Shown here piece after piece: positions 38,873 to 48,582 of a DNA stretch of 64,000 nt. A program made the translations under genes and the position numbers. Every line of letters starts with the position of its first letter. Position 1 is the first letter of the stretch. The stretch comes from Mesorhizobium sp. B2-1-8 (GTDB lineage: Bacteria; Pseudomonadota; Alphaproteobacteria; Rhizobiales; Rhizobiaceae), in NCBI RefSeq assembly GCF_006442545.2, contig NZ_CP083952.1:3821501-3885500 (forward strand). Reading direction: 5' to 3'. The notes beneath the pieces are model-generated. The model saw only the letters and a program-made list of their open reading frames with translations, was not told the origin of the DNA and ran no database searches.

Positions 38873-39502
38873 TCAACCGGCCATCAGCGCCTTGATGCCA
38901 TCCGCCACGAACTGCACGGCCAGTGCCGCCAGGATGACGCCGAGCAGGCGGGTCAGGATCGAGCGGCCGGTCTGGCCGAGGATGCGGTCGATGCGTTCCG
39001 ACAGCACGAACACCAGATAGGTTATGACGAGGCAGACAAGAATGATGCCGACCAGGGCCGCCTGCGCGGCAAAGCCCTGAAACGAGCCGGAGAGCAGCAC
39101 CGTCGCTGAAATTGCGCCGGGGCCGGCGATCAGCGGGATCGCCAGCGGAAAGGCGGCGATGTTGTGGATCATGTCCTTGGTGATGGCGACGTCGCCGATC
39201 TTCTCCTTGCGGTCCTGCCGGCGCTCGAAGACCATTTCGAAGGCGATGAAGAACAGCAAAAACCCTCCCGCGACGCGGAAGGCCGGCAAGGTGATGCCAA
39301 ACACCGACAGGATAGAGGCACCGGCGACGGCGAACAGCGCCATCACCAGGAAACCGATGATCGAGGCGCGCACGGAAACTTGGCTGCGCTCCTCGCGGTT
39401 CATGCCGCGTGTCACAGCCAGGAAGAGAGGCGCCAGGCCGGGCGGATCGATGGTCACGAGAATGGTGACGAAGGCATTGAACAGGCTGTCGAAACTCGGC
39501 AT
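38873..39502 (-). CDS. MarC family integral membrane protein
   Basis: A 209-residue protein with six hydrophobic segments. MarC family markers are VTILVTIDPPGLAPLFLAVTRG near the N-terminus and AFPLAIPLIAGPGAISATVLL in the middle. Function is unknown; an old link to multidrug resistance has not held up. GGGAGG places the start at 39502. It is convergent with the OsmC gene. Confidence 0.9.
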   Translation of the reverse strand: MPSFDSLFNAFVTILVTIDPPGLAPLFLAVTRGMNREERSQVSVRASIIGFLVMALFAVAGASILSVFGITLPAFRVAGGFLLFFIAFEMVFERRQDRKEKIGDVAITKDMIHNIAAFPLAIPLIAGPGAISATVLLSGSFQGFAAQAALVGIILVCLVITYLVFVLSERIDRILGQTGRSILTRLLGVILAALAVQFVADGIKALMAG

Positions 39503-39600
39503 CGCTGACCCTCCCGCCGGGACAAGCCCGTACCCGCATTGGTAGAGCAAAGCCCGGTCGGTGGGAACTGTCGGAAGGCTGGAGACTTCGATGCGGTATG

Positions 39601-39634
39601 GCGCGTCGAGTCGAAACGGTTTCAGGCGACGCGC
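39601..39634. repeat. Short intergenic hairpin repeat
   Basis: GCGCGTCG and CGACGCGC are inverted around AGTCGAAACGG-TTTCAGG, the same stem and loop motif as the first hairpin upstream of cckA. It supplies the last codons and TGA of the adjacent minus-strand gene. Confidence 0.7.
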
Positions 39635-40137
39635 TTTGTTCGGTGGGCTAAATGTTCATAGGTGATTTGCCAAGGGTCGCTCTCGGAAGGTCTTTCCTCG
39701 CCGATCCAATGGAAGCTGTTGGCCGTGATCTCGGTGAAACGCCATCGAGTTTGCAGACCGCGCGAGTCATCGCCGATCTGGACAATGTCCTTACCGTCGG
39801 CCCGCCCGATCTGGCGCGAGTAATCCTGGTTGAGCGGATCACTCCAGATGATGTGCCAGCCACCGATCCCAGGATCGAAGATGCGCAAGGTCGTGCCATA
39901 CATAGTGGACCGCGCAGGGCGCCTTGGCCTGATCCAGATATCCTGAATCGCGCGGCCTTCAAGCACCCAGCCGAAATGGCATTCTCCAGTCCATTTCTGG
40001 ATTGTGCCATCGTCAAGGTGGCGGACCGTGTCCATTTCCCAGCTTCCGATCAGCCATCCGTACAGCTCCATGTCTTTCGCTCGATCGGCTGTGGGAGCTT
40101 CGGATCCAAGAGCGGTGAGAAACGAAGAAATCGCCAT
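39622..40137 (-). CDS. Tandem paralogue 1, function unknown
   Basis: A 171-residue soluble protein. It shares long segments with its upstream neighbour: LYG...GxW near the N-terminus, HFGW.LEGRAIQD.WI near residue 55, and YGTTLR..DPG...WHI.WSDP.NQ near 80-105. The pattern suggests a lipocalin-like or DUF1579-like beta-barrel. The last residues and TGA lie in a repeat element, so the C-terminus has probably been replaced by it. No function is known. Confidence 0.75.
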   Translation of the reverse strand: MAISSFLTALGSEAPTADRAKDMELYGWLIGSWEMDTVRHLDDGTIQKWTGECHFGWVLEGRAIQDIWIRPRRPARSTMYGTTLRIFDPGIGGWHIIWSDPLNQDYSRQIGRADGKDIVQIGDDSRGLQTRWRFTEITANSFHWIGEERPSESDPWQITYEHLAHRTKRVA

Positions 40138-40237
40138 AGTCACGAGGCCTTTTCGTATCTGGTATATTGGGCGTCGCGGACACCGATTGAGACATGATCG
40201 AACATGTTTTTCTCCATTCTTACAATGTATTACAGCC

Positions 40238-40771
40238 TCATCTTGTTGCCGTCCGCCGCGCCAGGAACTCGACTTCGAGGTGCCAGTCCGCACCGTCGTG
40301 CGAGCGCTCGCCGAGCCATCGGAAGGAATCTTCGGTAATGCGCGAAAAGCTCCAGCGCACGGAGGAGCCGGTGCCATCGGCGCCGACCTGCACGATCGTG
40401 TCGCCTTCGGCGCGGCCGAGCTGGCGGCTGAAATACTGGTTGCGCGGATCGCTCCAGAAAATGTGCCAGGCGTCGACGCCGGGGTCATAGACCCGCAGCG
40501 TCGTGCCGTAAAAGGTCCATTTGCCGAGCGAGGGCGAGGGGCCGGCGTCACGCGCGGGCAGGATCCAGACATCCTGGATGGCGCGGCCTTCCAGCGCCCA
40601 GCCGAAATGCACCTCGCCACGTCCGGTCAGCACCGTGCCGTCTTCGAGATGGCGCGAGGCTTCAAACGTCCAGGCACCGACGAAGCGGCCATAAAGGTTC
40701 AGTTTTTCGGCGAGACCTTCGATCGGTCCGGGACTGTGCAAGGCTTCGGCAAACGAGGATTGATCGAACAT
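40238..40771 (-). CDS. Tandem paralogue 2, function unknown
   Basis: A 177-residue protein clearly related to the downstream gene, with roughly half of aligned positions alike by eye. It keeps the complete C-terminus (EVEFLARRTATR) that its sibling lost to the repeat. There is no signal peptide and no catalytic motif. It is divergent from an AraC-type regulator 85 bases away, which may control both copies. Confidence 0.75.
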   Translation of the reverse strand: MFDQSSFAEALHSPGPIEGLAEKLNLYGRFVGAWTFEASRHLEDGTVLTGRGEVHFGWALEGRAIQDVWILPARDAGPSPSLGKWTFYGTTLRVYDPGVDAWHIFWSDPRNQYFSRQLGRAEGDTIVQVGADGTGSSVRWSFSRITEDSFRWLGERSHDGADWHLEVEFLARRTATR

Positions 40772-40856
40772 GGCAGCGGCCTCATCTTGTCAGGAGACCG
40801 CGAGGAATAGGCGCTGACGGGGTTCTGGGCTTGGGAAAAATTGCTATATTTCAGCC

Positions 40857-41687
40857 ATGACGGTAACCGCGAATACCCTTGCATCGGGACCTGGCTGGCA
40901 GGTGGCGGATGTGATCTGCACGGCAAGCGCCGGCGATCGGCCGTTCGAGGAGACGCATCGGGATTTTTGCGTCGCGGCGGTCACCAGCGGCTCATTTTGC
41001 TACCGCGCGCAGCAAGGTACGGCAATGCTCGCGCCAGGCAGCCTCCTGCTCGGCAATTCCGGCACATGCTACGAATGCGGGCACGAGCATGGCAGAGGCG
41101 ACCGCTGCCTCTCCTTCCGTTTCGGGCCGGCTTATATGGACCGGATCGTGGCTGATGTACCGGGCGCCAGGAGGCTCCCCTTCGCGGCGCCACGCCTGCC
41201 GCCGTTGCAGGCCTTGGCGCCGCTGCTGGCCGAGGCGGAAGCCGCGCGCGACATGGCCGACACGGGCGCATTCGAGGAGCTCGCCCTACGCATCGCGGGT
41301 GCCGCCGTGACCACGATCTCCGGCGCCACGCATGCCCGTTGCGACCCAAGCCGCCGCGATCAGAAAAGGGTTGCCGAAGCGGTACGGCGGATCGAACTGG
41401 ATGCCGACGGACCGATCTCGCTTCCGGCGCTGGCGGATGAGACCGCGACCAGTCCCTATCATTTCCTGCGCAGCTTCCGAAGGGTCGCTGGCATGACGCC
41501 CTATCAGTACCTGCTCAGGACCCGGTTGCATCGCGCGGCGGTGCGATTGCGCACGTCGAACGATGCCATCTCGGCAATTGCCTTCGGGGCCGGCTTCAAT
41601 GATCTGTCGACGTTCAATCGGCGGTTTCGGCGTGTCATGGGCGAGACGCCGGGCCGCTATCGCGCCAGGCGCGCGGGCCGCAGCTGA
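40857..41687 (+). CDS. AraC family transcriptional regulator
   Basis: A 276-residue regulator. The N-terminal sensor of about 150 residues has a small Cys-rich stretch (TCYECGHEHGRGDRC) that could bind a metal or respond to redox. A C-terminal AraC double helix-turn-helix follows from about residue 170 (SLPALADETATSPYHFLRSF and ISAIAFGAGFNDLSTFNRRFR). It is divergent from the tandem paralogues and is convergent with the ParB-like gene. The ligand is unknown. Confidence 0.87.
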   Translation: MTVTANTLASGPGWQVADVICTASAGDRPFEETHRDFCVAAVTSGSFCYRAQQGTAMLAPGSLLLGNSGTCYECGHEHGRGDRCLSFRFGPAYMDRIVADVPGARRLPFAAPRLPPLQALAPLLAEAEAARDMADTGAFEELALRIAGAAVTTISGATHARCDPSRRDQKRVAEAVRRIELDADGPISLPALADETATSPYHFLRSFRRVAGMTPYQYLLRTRLHRAAVRLRTSNDAISAIAFGAGFNDLSTFNRRFRRVMGETPGRYRARRAGRS

Positions 41688-41710
41688 AAAGTCGCGTCAC
41701 ACCCGCGACA

Positions 41711-42331
41711 TCAGTCCATGATCGGCCCGCACCAGCCGGGCAGATAGTCGGCGTCCTTGCCCTTGGCCAGCACGAGCGCGTCCTTCATCGCCTTGTCGAA
41801 ATTTTTCGCCACCGCACTCCTGTCGATGCGCCGGCGCAGGAAATCCGCCCACAGGAATTCGCTGAACGGGGTGGTGTCCTTGGCATAACCGCCCAGCCGC
41901 CGCAGTTCGCCCGCCATGCTCCGGTAGGGGTCGTCGACGAGTTCGCCGATGGTCTTTGGCAGGGCGGCATAGTCGCGGCGCTGGCCGTTTTCATCGAACG
42001 GGTGCATCCAGCCGCGATTGTCGAGCATGAAAAGGAACGCGTCCTTGTCCAGGGCCGACAGGTCGCTGATCACCGTCACGAGCACATCCTTGACACCTTC
42101 GTCGATCAGGGCGCGGGCGAGATGATGGTGGTCGGTGACGTAGTTGCGCTTTTTGGGCCCCAACACGACTGGGATCATGTGCTTGCCCAGAAAAGCGCCT
42201 GTTTTCGCGGCGCTCTGCGAGCGGATCAGCTGGCGTTTGAGGTCCACCTCGCGCATCCCGACGGTAATCTGCGTTGGCCGCAGTTCCTTGACCGGAACCG
42301 GGGTCACCAGCGGTTCTCTCAGGACGACCAT
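41711..42331 (-). CDS. ParB-like nuclease-fold protein (ParBc_2)
   Basis: A 206-residue protein matching the ParB-like ParBc_2 family: LRPTQITVGMREV near the N-terminus, YVTDHHHLARAL near residue 80, and the long FDENGQRRDYAALPKTIGELVDDPYRS middle block. Nuclease activity is a family label, not shown. The start at 42331 has AGGAGAG upstream. The coding region overlaps the end of the SulP gene by 13 bases, an unusual pairing. Confidence 0.75.
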   Translation of the reverse strand: MVVLREPLVTPVPVKELRPTQITVGMREVDLKRQLIRSQSAAKTGAFLGKHMIPVVLGPKKRNYVTDHHHLARALIDEGVKDVLVTVISDLSALDKDAFLFMLDNRGWMHPFDENGQRRDYAALPKTIGELVDDPYRSMAGELRRLGGYAKDTTPFSEFLWADFLRRRIDRSAVAKNFDKAMKDALVLAKGKDADYLPGWCGPIMD

Positions 42332-44100
42332 GGCGTACTCTCCTGGTTTTCCGGCTGGCCGGAATGCAGAGCCCTGATGGCGGCATCGACACTGTGAAAG
42401 ATCCGCTGCGGGCCGACGAGATCGATGATGCCGAACCTTGCAAGGGCTTCTTGGGCACGCACCGACTCCATTCGAGCAATGGCGAATATTGCGCCCGCAT
42501 TGCGGCAATAGGCGATGGTTTCGATCAATGCCTGGGCGGCGGTGTAGTCGATCTCGACAATGTTACTGGCCTCCAGCACGGCGAGTTTTACATCGCCCTT
42601 GCCGGCGTCGACCAGATCGCAAAAGCCGCGTTTGAAACGGTCGGCATTGACGAAGGACAATGGCGCCTGGAACGCCGCGACCAGCACGCCGGGGAGTTTT
42701 TCGCCAGCGCCCGGCTTGGCCGGCGGCCACCAGACCGAAGTTCCCGGCACTTGTTCCAGTTCGATCGGCAGCGTCCGGGTCGCGCTCCAGATTCCATGCA
42801 GCAGCGAGAGGCCGATGCCGACCGCCACGCCGGTTTCGATGGGCAGCACGACGATGGCCGCCATGGTGATCAGGATCAATGCGAATTCGACCGGCGCCTG
42901 CCGGTAGACGCTGGCGAATACCTTCCAGCGCAAAATGTGCTGGGCGACGAACATCAGGACCCCGGCGAGGGCGGCCTGCGGGACGTCGGCGAGCAGACCG
43001 CCGCCAAAGGCGCCAAGGGCCAGAACGATCGCCGCTGCAACAAGGCTCGAGAATTGCGAGCGGCCGCCCGACTGGGAGACGATTGCCGTGCGTGGTGGGC
43101 TGGCGTTGACGGCGAAGGCGCCGAACAGGCTGGACGCGATGCTGCCGGCGCCGACACCAACGAAATCGCGATTGACGTCGGGCGCGTCGCCCTGCTGGGC
43201 GAAGGAGCGGGACGTGGCGGCCGTCTGCACCATGACGACGATGGCGATCAGCAGTGCCAGCGGAACGAGCGCCTGCACATCGTTGAGACTGGCAAGCGGC
43301 AGTCCGGCGTGCGGCAGTCCATTGGGCAGGGCGCCAAGCACCTCGACGCCACGATTCTCGAGGCCGAAGGCGGCGACCGCCAATGTGGCGAGCACCATGC
43401 CAATCAAGGCGCCGGGAATGCGTGGGCTGATGTGGTCGGCGCCAAGGACGATCGCGAACACGCCAAGGCCGAGCCCGAGGCTCCAGGGATTGGTGAGATG
43501 GAGACTGCCGGCAATCTCGCCGACACGTCGTAAGGTTTCACCGCTCTCGGAGGGCAAGCCGAGCAGTCCGGGCATCTGTGAAACGATGATATGGACGGCG
43601 ATGCCGGCCAGAAATCCCGTGGTGACCGGAACCGACAAAAGATCGGCAAGCCAGCCAAGGCGAAGGATGCCGCTCAACGTCACAATCAGCCCGACCATCA
43701 GCGCCAGTATGGCGGCCAGCGCCAGATAGTGCGGCGAACCGGACGCGGCCAGCATGGCGAGGCCGCCGGCAAACAAAGGCGTGATGGTCGAATCCGCGCC
43801 GGCCGAAAGGTGGCGATTGGCGCCGAACAGCGCAAACGCCACCGAACCGGCGACAAAGGCGAAAAACCCGACCTCGGGCGCAAAGCCGCCGAGCCTGGCT
43901 GTCGCCATCTGTTCGGGAATGGCGATCGCGGCCAGTGTCATACCGGCGATCAGATCGCCATTGAGATCCCGCGGTGTCCAACCGCGCAGCGCCCGCAAAG
44001 GCAGCCACGAGCTCAGGCTCATCGCGCTCGCTGCTTTCGACTGGGGGAAACGGTCCATTGCCGGCTTTTGCCTTACTGGCGGCGAAAGCGCCGTGGCCAT
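42319..44100 (-). CDS. SulP family anion transporter with STAS domain
   Basis: A 593-residue inner-membrane transporter. It has ten or more transmembrane segments with the SulP opening GDLIAGMTLAAIAIPEQMATARLGG, then a C-terminal STAS domain from about residue 480 (LAVLEASNIVEIDYTAAQALIETI). Relatives carry sulfate, bicarbonate or other anions; the substrate is uncertain. No carbonic anhydrase or sulfate gene is adjacent. The ATG lies 11 bases past a 9-bp dyad. Confidence 0.9.
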   Translation of the reverse strand: MATALSPPVRQKPAMDRFPQSKAASAMSLSSWLPLRALRGWTPRDLNGDLIAGMTLAAIAIPEQMATARLGGFAPEVGFFAFVAGSVAFALFGANRHLSAGADSTITPLFAGGLAMLAASGSPHYLALAAILALMVGLIVTLSGILRLGWLADLLSVPVTTGFLAGIAVHIIVSQMPGLLGLPSESGETLRRVGEIAGSLHLTNPWSLGLGLGVFAIVLGADHISPRIPGALIGMVLATLAVAAFGLENRGVEVLGALPNGLPHAGLPLASLNDVQALVPLALLIAIVVMVQTAATSRSFAQQGDAPDVNRDFVGVGAGSIASSLFGAFAVNASPPRTAIVSQSGGRSQFSSLVAAAIVLALGAFGGGLLADVPQAALAGVLMFVAQHILRWKVFASVYRQAPVEFALILITMAAIVVLPIETGVAVGIGLSLLHGIWSATRTLPIELEQVPGTSVWWPPAKPGAGEKLPGVLVAAFQAPLSFVNADRFKRGFCDLVDAGKGDVKLAVLEASNIVEIDYTAAQALIETIAYCRNAGAIFAIARMESVRAQEALARFGIIDLVGPQRIFHSVDAAIRALHSGQPENQESTPWSS

Positions 44101-44110
44101 ATCGTCGCAA

Positions 44111-44140
44111 TTAGTGGTATCCTTTTGAAATTACCACTAA
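44111..44140. promoter_or_regulatory. Inverted repeat upstream of the SulP gene
   Basis: TTAGTGGTA (44111-44119) and TACCACTAA (44132-44140) are perfect 9-base arms around a 12-base spacer, just before the SulP start. It is a probable operator. Confidence 0.55.
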
Positions 44141-44168
44141 AAATGACACTGGAAAAGTGCCGCGGACA

Positions 44169-44196
44169 TTGGAGTTTCAGCCTCGCTTCCTATATA
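44169..44196 (+). promoter_or_regulatory. Putative sigma-70 promoter of gyrA
   Basis: TTGGAG (44169-44174) and TATATA (44191-44196) with a 16-base spacer, about 37 bases before the gyrA start. It is moderate in match but well placed. Confidence 0.45.
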
Positions 44197-44232
44197 AGCA
44201 GCGAGTGATTCCTGTTTAGATTGTGATCCGAT

Positions 44233-47034
44233 TTGACCGACCAAAAGACACCGCGCGGCGCCGACGGCGGCCCCACCGGCATCGAACCCATCTCCATCAT
44301 AGAGGAGATGCAGAGTTCTTATCTTTCTTACGCCATGAGCGTGATCGTCAGCCGTGCGTTGCCCGATGTCCGCGACGGCCTGAAGCCGGTGCACCGTCGC
44401 ATTCTCTATGCGGCGCATGAGAGCGGCTACCACTGGAACCGCAAATATGTGAAGTCGGCGCGTCCGGTCGCCGACGTGATGGGTAAATACCATCCGCATG
44501 GCGACGCCTCGATCTATGACGCCTTGGTACGCATGGCGCAGGACTGGTCGTTGCGCGTGCCGTTGATCGACGGGCAAGGCAATTTCGGCTCGATCGACGG
44601 CGATCCGCCGGCCGCGATGCGCTATACCGAATCGCGCCTGACCAAGGTCGCGCATGAGCTGCTGGAGGATATCGACAAGGATACCGTCGATTTCCAGGAC
44701 ACATATGATGCCTCGGACACCGAGCCGAAGGTTCTGCCGGCGCGCTTTCCCAATCTGCTGGTCAACGGCTCGGGCGGCATTGCCGTCGGCATGGCCACCA
44801 ACATCCCGCCACACAATCTCGGCGAAGTCTGTAACGCCGCCATCGCCGTCATCGACAATCCGGCGATCGACCTGCCGGCGCTGATCGAGATCATTCCGGG
44901 CCCCGATTTCCCGACCGGCGGCATCGTGCTTGGCCGCTCCGGTATCTACAGCGCCTATTCCACCGGCCGCGGCTCCATCGTCATGCGCGGCAAGGTCAAC
45001 ATCGAACAGCGCGGCAACGACCGCGAATCGATCATCATCACCGAGGTTCCCTATCAGGTGAACAAGGCCTCGATGATCGAGAAGATGGCCGAACTGGTGC
45101 GCGACAAGCGCGTCGAGGGTATTTCCGACATCCGCGACGAAAGCGACCGTCAGGGTTATCGTGTCGTCATCGAGCTCAAGCGCGACGCCGTCGCCGACGT
45201 CGTCCTCAACCAGCTCTACCGGTTCACCCCGCTGCAGACGTCTTTCGGCGCCAATATGGTGGCGCTGAACGGCGGCAAGCCGGAACTGCTGAACCTGACC
45301 GACATGCTGACGGCGTTCGTCACCTTCCGCGAGGAGGTGATCAGCCGGCGGACAAAGTTCCTGCTCCGCAAGGCGCGCGACCGCGCCCATGTGCTGGTTG
45401 GTCTGGCAATCGCCGTCGCCAACATCGATGAAGTGATCAAGCTTATCCGCACCGCGCCGGATCCGCAGACGGCGCGCGAGCAGTTGATGGAGCGGCGCTG
45501 GCCCGCGGGTGACGTCGAATCGCTGATCCTTCTGATCGACGATCCGCGCCACCGCATCAACGAGGACGGTACCTACAATCTGTCCGAGGAACAGGCGCGC
45601 GCCATCCTCGAACTGCGCCTGCAGCGCCTGACCGCGCTCGGCCGCGACGAAATCGCCGATGAGTTGAACACGATCGGCGACGAGATCAAGGACTACCTCG
45701 ACATCCTGTCGTCTCGCGCGCGCATTCAGCAGATCGTCAAGGACGAGCTCGCCGCCGTACGCGACGAGTTCGGCACGCCACGCCGCACCGAGCTCACCGA
45801 CGGCGGCGCGGACATGGAAGACGAGGACCTGATCCAACGCGAGGACATGGTCGTGACGGTGAGCCATTCCGGCTACATCAAGCGCGTGCCGCTTTCGCTC
45901 TACCGGGCGCAGCGCCGCGGCGGCAAGGGCCGCTCCGGCATGTCGACCAAGGAAGAGGATTTCGTCACCCGGCTGTTCGTCGCCAACACGCACACGCCGG
46001 TGCTGTTCTTCTCCTCGCGCGGCATCGTCTACAAGGAAAAGGTCTGGCGCCTGCCGATCGGCAATCCGCAGTCACGCGGCAAGGCACTGATCAACATGCT
46101 GCCGCTGGAGCAGGGCGAGCGCATCACCACGATCATGCCGCTGCCCGAGGACGAGACGAGCTGGGGCGAACTCGACGTGATGTTCGCCACCACGCGCGGA
46201 ACCGTGCGCCGCAACAAACTGTCCGACTTCGTCCAGGTCAACCGCAACGGCAAAATCGCCATGAAGCTGGAGGAGGAGGGCGACGAGATCCTCGGCGTCG
46301 AGACCTGCACCGACAATGACGACGTGCTTTTGACCGCCAGCTCCGGCCAGTGCATCCGCTTCTCGGTCGGCGACGTGCGCGTCTTCCAGAGCCGCAACTC
46401 GGTCGGTGTGCGCGGCATCACCATGGCAGACACCGACCGCATCATCTCAATGTCGGTGATCGAGAATGTCGATGCGCCGCCGGCCGAACGCGCCGCCTAT
46501 CTCAAGCGGGCGGCGGCCGAACGGCGGCTTGCCGCCGGTATCGCCGCCGGTGAAGAGGAAGAGATCGCGCTGACCAACGAAGAGGTCGGCGAGGAGACGG
46601 AGCTTTCAGACGAACGCTACGAGTTCCTCAAGATGCACGAACAATACGTGCTGACAGTGACTGAATATGGCTACGGCAAGCGCTCTTCGTCCTATGATTT
46701 CCGCCTGACCGGGCGTGGCGGCAAGGGCATCCGAGCCACAGATGTCTCGAAGACGGCCGAAATCGGCCGTCTGGTGGCAACTTTCCCGGTCGGCAACGAC
46801 GATCAGATCATGCTGGTTTCGGACGGCGGCACCGTCATTCGGGTGCCCGTCAACGGCATCCGTTTCGCCAGCCGCGCCACCAAGGGCGTGACCATCTTCA
46901 ACACGGCTGAAGGTGAAAAGGTGGTTTCGGTCGAGCGAATCTCGGAGCCGCAATCGGACGAGGAAGTGGAGGAGGCCGTCGAGGATGGCGCGGAGCCCAA
47001 TTCGACGACTGACGGTCCGGATAGCGCCGAATAG
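44233..47034 (+). CDS. gyrA: DNA gyrase subunit A
   Basis: Cuts and rejoins DNA in the A2B2 gyrase to introduce negative supercoils. The 933-residue protein has [27 protein letters not shown], catalytic Tyr131 in AAMRYTESR, and six-bladed C-terminal pinwheel repeats including the GyrA-box region RRGGKGR. The quinolone region reads GDASIYD, so the E. coli Ser83 position is Ala92 and Asp87 is kept (Asp96). The start is a TTG: an in-frame stop lies three codons upstream, and the residues that follow fit GyrA. Confidence 0.98.
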   Translation: MTDQKTPRGADGGPTGIEPISIIEEMQSSYLSYAMSVIVSRALPDVRDGLKPVHRRILYAAHESGYHWNRKYVKSARPVADVMGKYHPHGDASIYDALVRMAQDWSLRVPLIDGQGNFGSIDGDPPAAMRYTESRLTKVAHELLEDIDKDTVDFQDTYDASDTEPKVLPARFPNLLVNGSGGIAVGMATNIPPHNLGEVCNAAIAVIDNPAIDLPALIEIIPGPDFPTGGIVLGRSGIYSAYSTGRGSIVMRGKVNIEQRGNDRESIIITEVPYQVNKASMIEKMAELVRDKRVEGISDIRDESDRQGYRVVIELKRDAVADVVLNQLYRFTPLQTSFGANMVALNGGKPELLNLTDMLTAFVTFREEVISRRTKFLLRKARDRAHVLVGLAIAVANIDEVIKLIRTAPDPQTAREQLMERRWPAGDVESLILLIDDPRHRINEDGTYNLSEEQARAILELRLQRLTALGRDEIADELNTIGDEIKDYLDILSSRARIQQIVKDELAAVRDEFGTPRRTELTDGGADMEDEDLIQREDMVVTVSHSGYIKRVPLSLYRAQRRGGKGRSGMSTKEEDFVTRLFVANTHTPVLFFSSRGIVYKEKVWRLPIGNPQSRGKALINMLPLEQGERITTIMPLPEDETSWGELDVMFATTRGTVRRNKLSDFVQVNRNGKIAMKLEEEGDEILGVETCTDNDDVLLTASSGQCIRFSVGDVRVFQSRNSVGVRGITMADTDRIISMSVIENVDAPPAERAAYLKRAAAERRLAAGIAAGEEEEIALTNEEVGEETELSDERYEFLKMHEQYVLTVTEYGYGKRSSSYDFRLTGRGGKGIRATDVSKTAEIGRLVATFPVGNDDQIMLVSDGGTVIRVPVNGIRFASRATKGVTIFNTAEGEKVVSVERISEPQSDEEVEEAVEDGAEPNSTTDGPDSAE

Positions 47035-47102
47035 CTCCTGGGGCGGGTTTGACATAGCAACGCCGGCCTAGTCGCCGGGCGCGGCAGCAAGTCAATACTG
47101 AC

Positions 47103-47255
47103 TTAGTAGTGACGATACGGCTTGCGCGAGCCGAAGCCTTCGAAGCGCTTGGTGGTTGCCTTGACGCGGATGCGCTGTGCCTCCTGATGCAGCCCGAATA
47201 CTGTGGCGATCAGCATGGCGACGGTCATCGCTGTGGCGAGCATGTAGATCAGCAT
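47103..47255 (-). CDS. Small membrane protein
   Basis: A 50-residue protein with one N-terminal hydrophobic helix (MLIYMLATAMTVAMLIATVFGL) and a basic C-terminal tail ending KPYRHY. AGGAG nine bases before ATG 47255 supports it. Membrane-anchored, basic micro-protein of unknown function; convergent with gyrA. Confidence 0.55.
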   Translation of the reverse strand: MLIYMLATAMTVAMLIATVFGLHQEAQRIRVKATTKRFEGFGSRKPYRHY

Positions 47256-47450
47256 GTGCGTGTTCTCCTGCGTCTTACCAACGGATATATGGGAGTTTGG
47301 TTTCATCTTATTAAGGGTGGAACCTAGTGAACGCTGCGTGAAGGCTTCGTGATCAGCGTATTCATCTGTCGTTCATGTGCCGGAAAAGGTTCACGGGCCG
47401 CCTGCTGATCGGATTTGCCTTTGTGAGAGAGGCTCGCTAGAAGCTCCCGC

Positions 47451-47951
47451 ATGACCGAACGCATCGCCCTATATGCCGGCTCATTCGACCCGCTGACCAA
47501 CGGCCATCTCGATGTGCTGAAAGCATCGCTGGCGGTTGCCGACATCGTTTATGCCGCCATCGGCATTCATCCGGGCAAGAAGCCGCTGTTCTCCTTCGAG
47601 GAGCGGGTGCGGTTGATCGAAGCCGCCACGAAAGCCGAATTCGGCCGCGATGGCGCCCGCATCAAAGTGGTTGCTTTCGATGGGCTGGTGATCGATGCCG
47701 CCAGAAGAGAAGGCGCATCAATCATGATCCGCGGTTTGCGCGATGGCACCGACCTCGACTACGAAATGCAGATGGCCGGCATGAACGAAACCATGGCGTC
47801 GGAGCTGCAGACGGTTTTCCTGCCCGCCAGCCCGTCGGTGCGAACCATTACCGCCACACTTGTGCGCCAGATAGCCTCGATGGGTGGCGACATCCGCCCC
47901 TTCGTGCCGGCGGCGGTGGCCGGTGCGCTCACCGCAAAATTCGCGAAATAA
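47451..47951 (+). CDS. coaD: Phosphopantetheine adenylyltransferase
   Basis: Transfers AMP to 4'-phosphopantetheine, the fourth step of CoA synthesis. The 166-residue protein has the nucleotidyltransferase opening [18 protein letters not shown] (TxGH motif) and [21 protein letters not shown], with [19 protein letters not shown] near the C-terminus in place of the ISST motif. It leads the run coaD-ppi-ppi-ydcZ-queA-orf-tgt. Confidence 0.96.
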   Translation: MTERIALYAGSFDPLTNGHLDVLKASLAVADIVYAAIGIHPGKKPLFSFEERVRLIEAATKAEFGRDGARIKVVAFDGLVIDAARREGASIMIRGLRDGTDLDYEMQMAGMNETMASELQTVFLPASPSVRTITATLVRQIASMGGDIRPFVPAAVAGALTAKFAK

Positions 47952-47968
47952 GCTCGGAGAAAATCCTC

Positions 47969-48556
47969 ATGCAGCTCAAAAGGCTCGCCTCATTCTTTGT
48001 TGTGCTCGCCGGTCTTTTGACCGCGTCCGTTTCGGCCTATGCCGCCGACCCGGAAAACACCATGATCATCACGCTGAAAGATGGCGACGTGACCGTCGCG
48101 CTGCGCCCCGACCTGGCGCCCAAGCATGTTGCCCAGATCAAGAAGCTGGTGCGCGATCATGCCTATGACAATGTCGCTTTCCATCGCGTCATCGACGGCT
48201 TCATGGCGCAGACCGGCGACGTCAAGTTCGGCAACATGGAGAAGGGTTTCAATGCGCAGGCCGTCGGCACCGGCGGCTCGGACCTGCCCGACCTGCCGGC
48301 CGAATTTTCGCAGACCGAGCACTACAAGCGTGGCGTGGTCGGCATGGCCCGCTCGCAGGATCCGAATTCCGCCAATTCGCAGTTCTTCATCATGTTCGCA
48401 CCGGCACCGCCGCTCGATGGCCAGTACACCATCGTCGGCAATGTCGTCAGCGGCATGGACCTGGTGGACAAGATCAAGAAGGGCGACGAGGCGGACAACG
48501 GCACGGTCACCGAGCCCGACCGGATGATCAAAGTGCGCATCGCCGCTGACAAATAA
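47969..48556 (+). CDS. ppiA: Periplasmic peptidyl-prolyl isomerase (cyclophilin)
   Basis: A 195-residue cyclophilin with a signal peptide (FVVLAGLLTASVSAYA). Catalytic-site pattern: VAFHRVIDGFMAQTGD, then QFFIMFAPAPPLDGQYTIVGNV. It helps fold proteins in the periplasm. It is followed 26 bases later by a cytoplasmic cyclophilin of the same family, an arrangement that may come from duplication. Confidence 0.93.
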   Translation: MQLKRLASFFVVLAGLLTASVSAYAADPENTMIITLKDGDVTVALRPDLAPKHVAQIKKLVRDHAYDNVAFHRVIDGFMAQTGDVKFGNMEKGFNAQAVGTGGSDLPDLPAEFSQTEHYKRGVVGMARSQDPNSANSQFFIMFAPAPPLDGQYTIVGNVVSGMDLVDKIKKGDEADNGTVTEPDRMIKVRIAADK

Positions 48557-48582
48557 TTCAATTTTTCAAAAGGATATCTGAC

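Noticed and set aside
44137..45993. A 618-codon frame on the minus strand
   Set aside because: Antisense shadow of gyrA, which has full family motifs on the plus strand.
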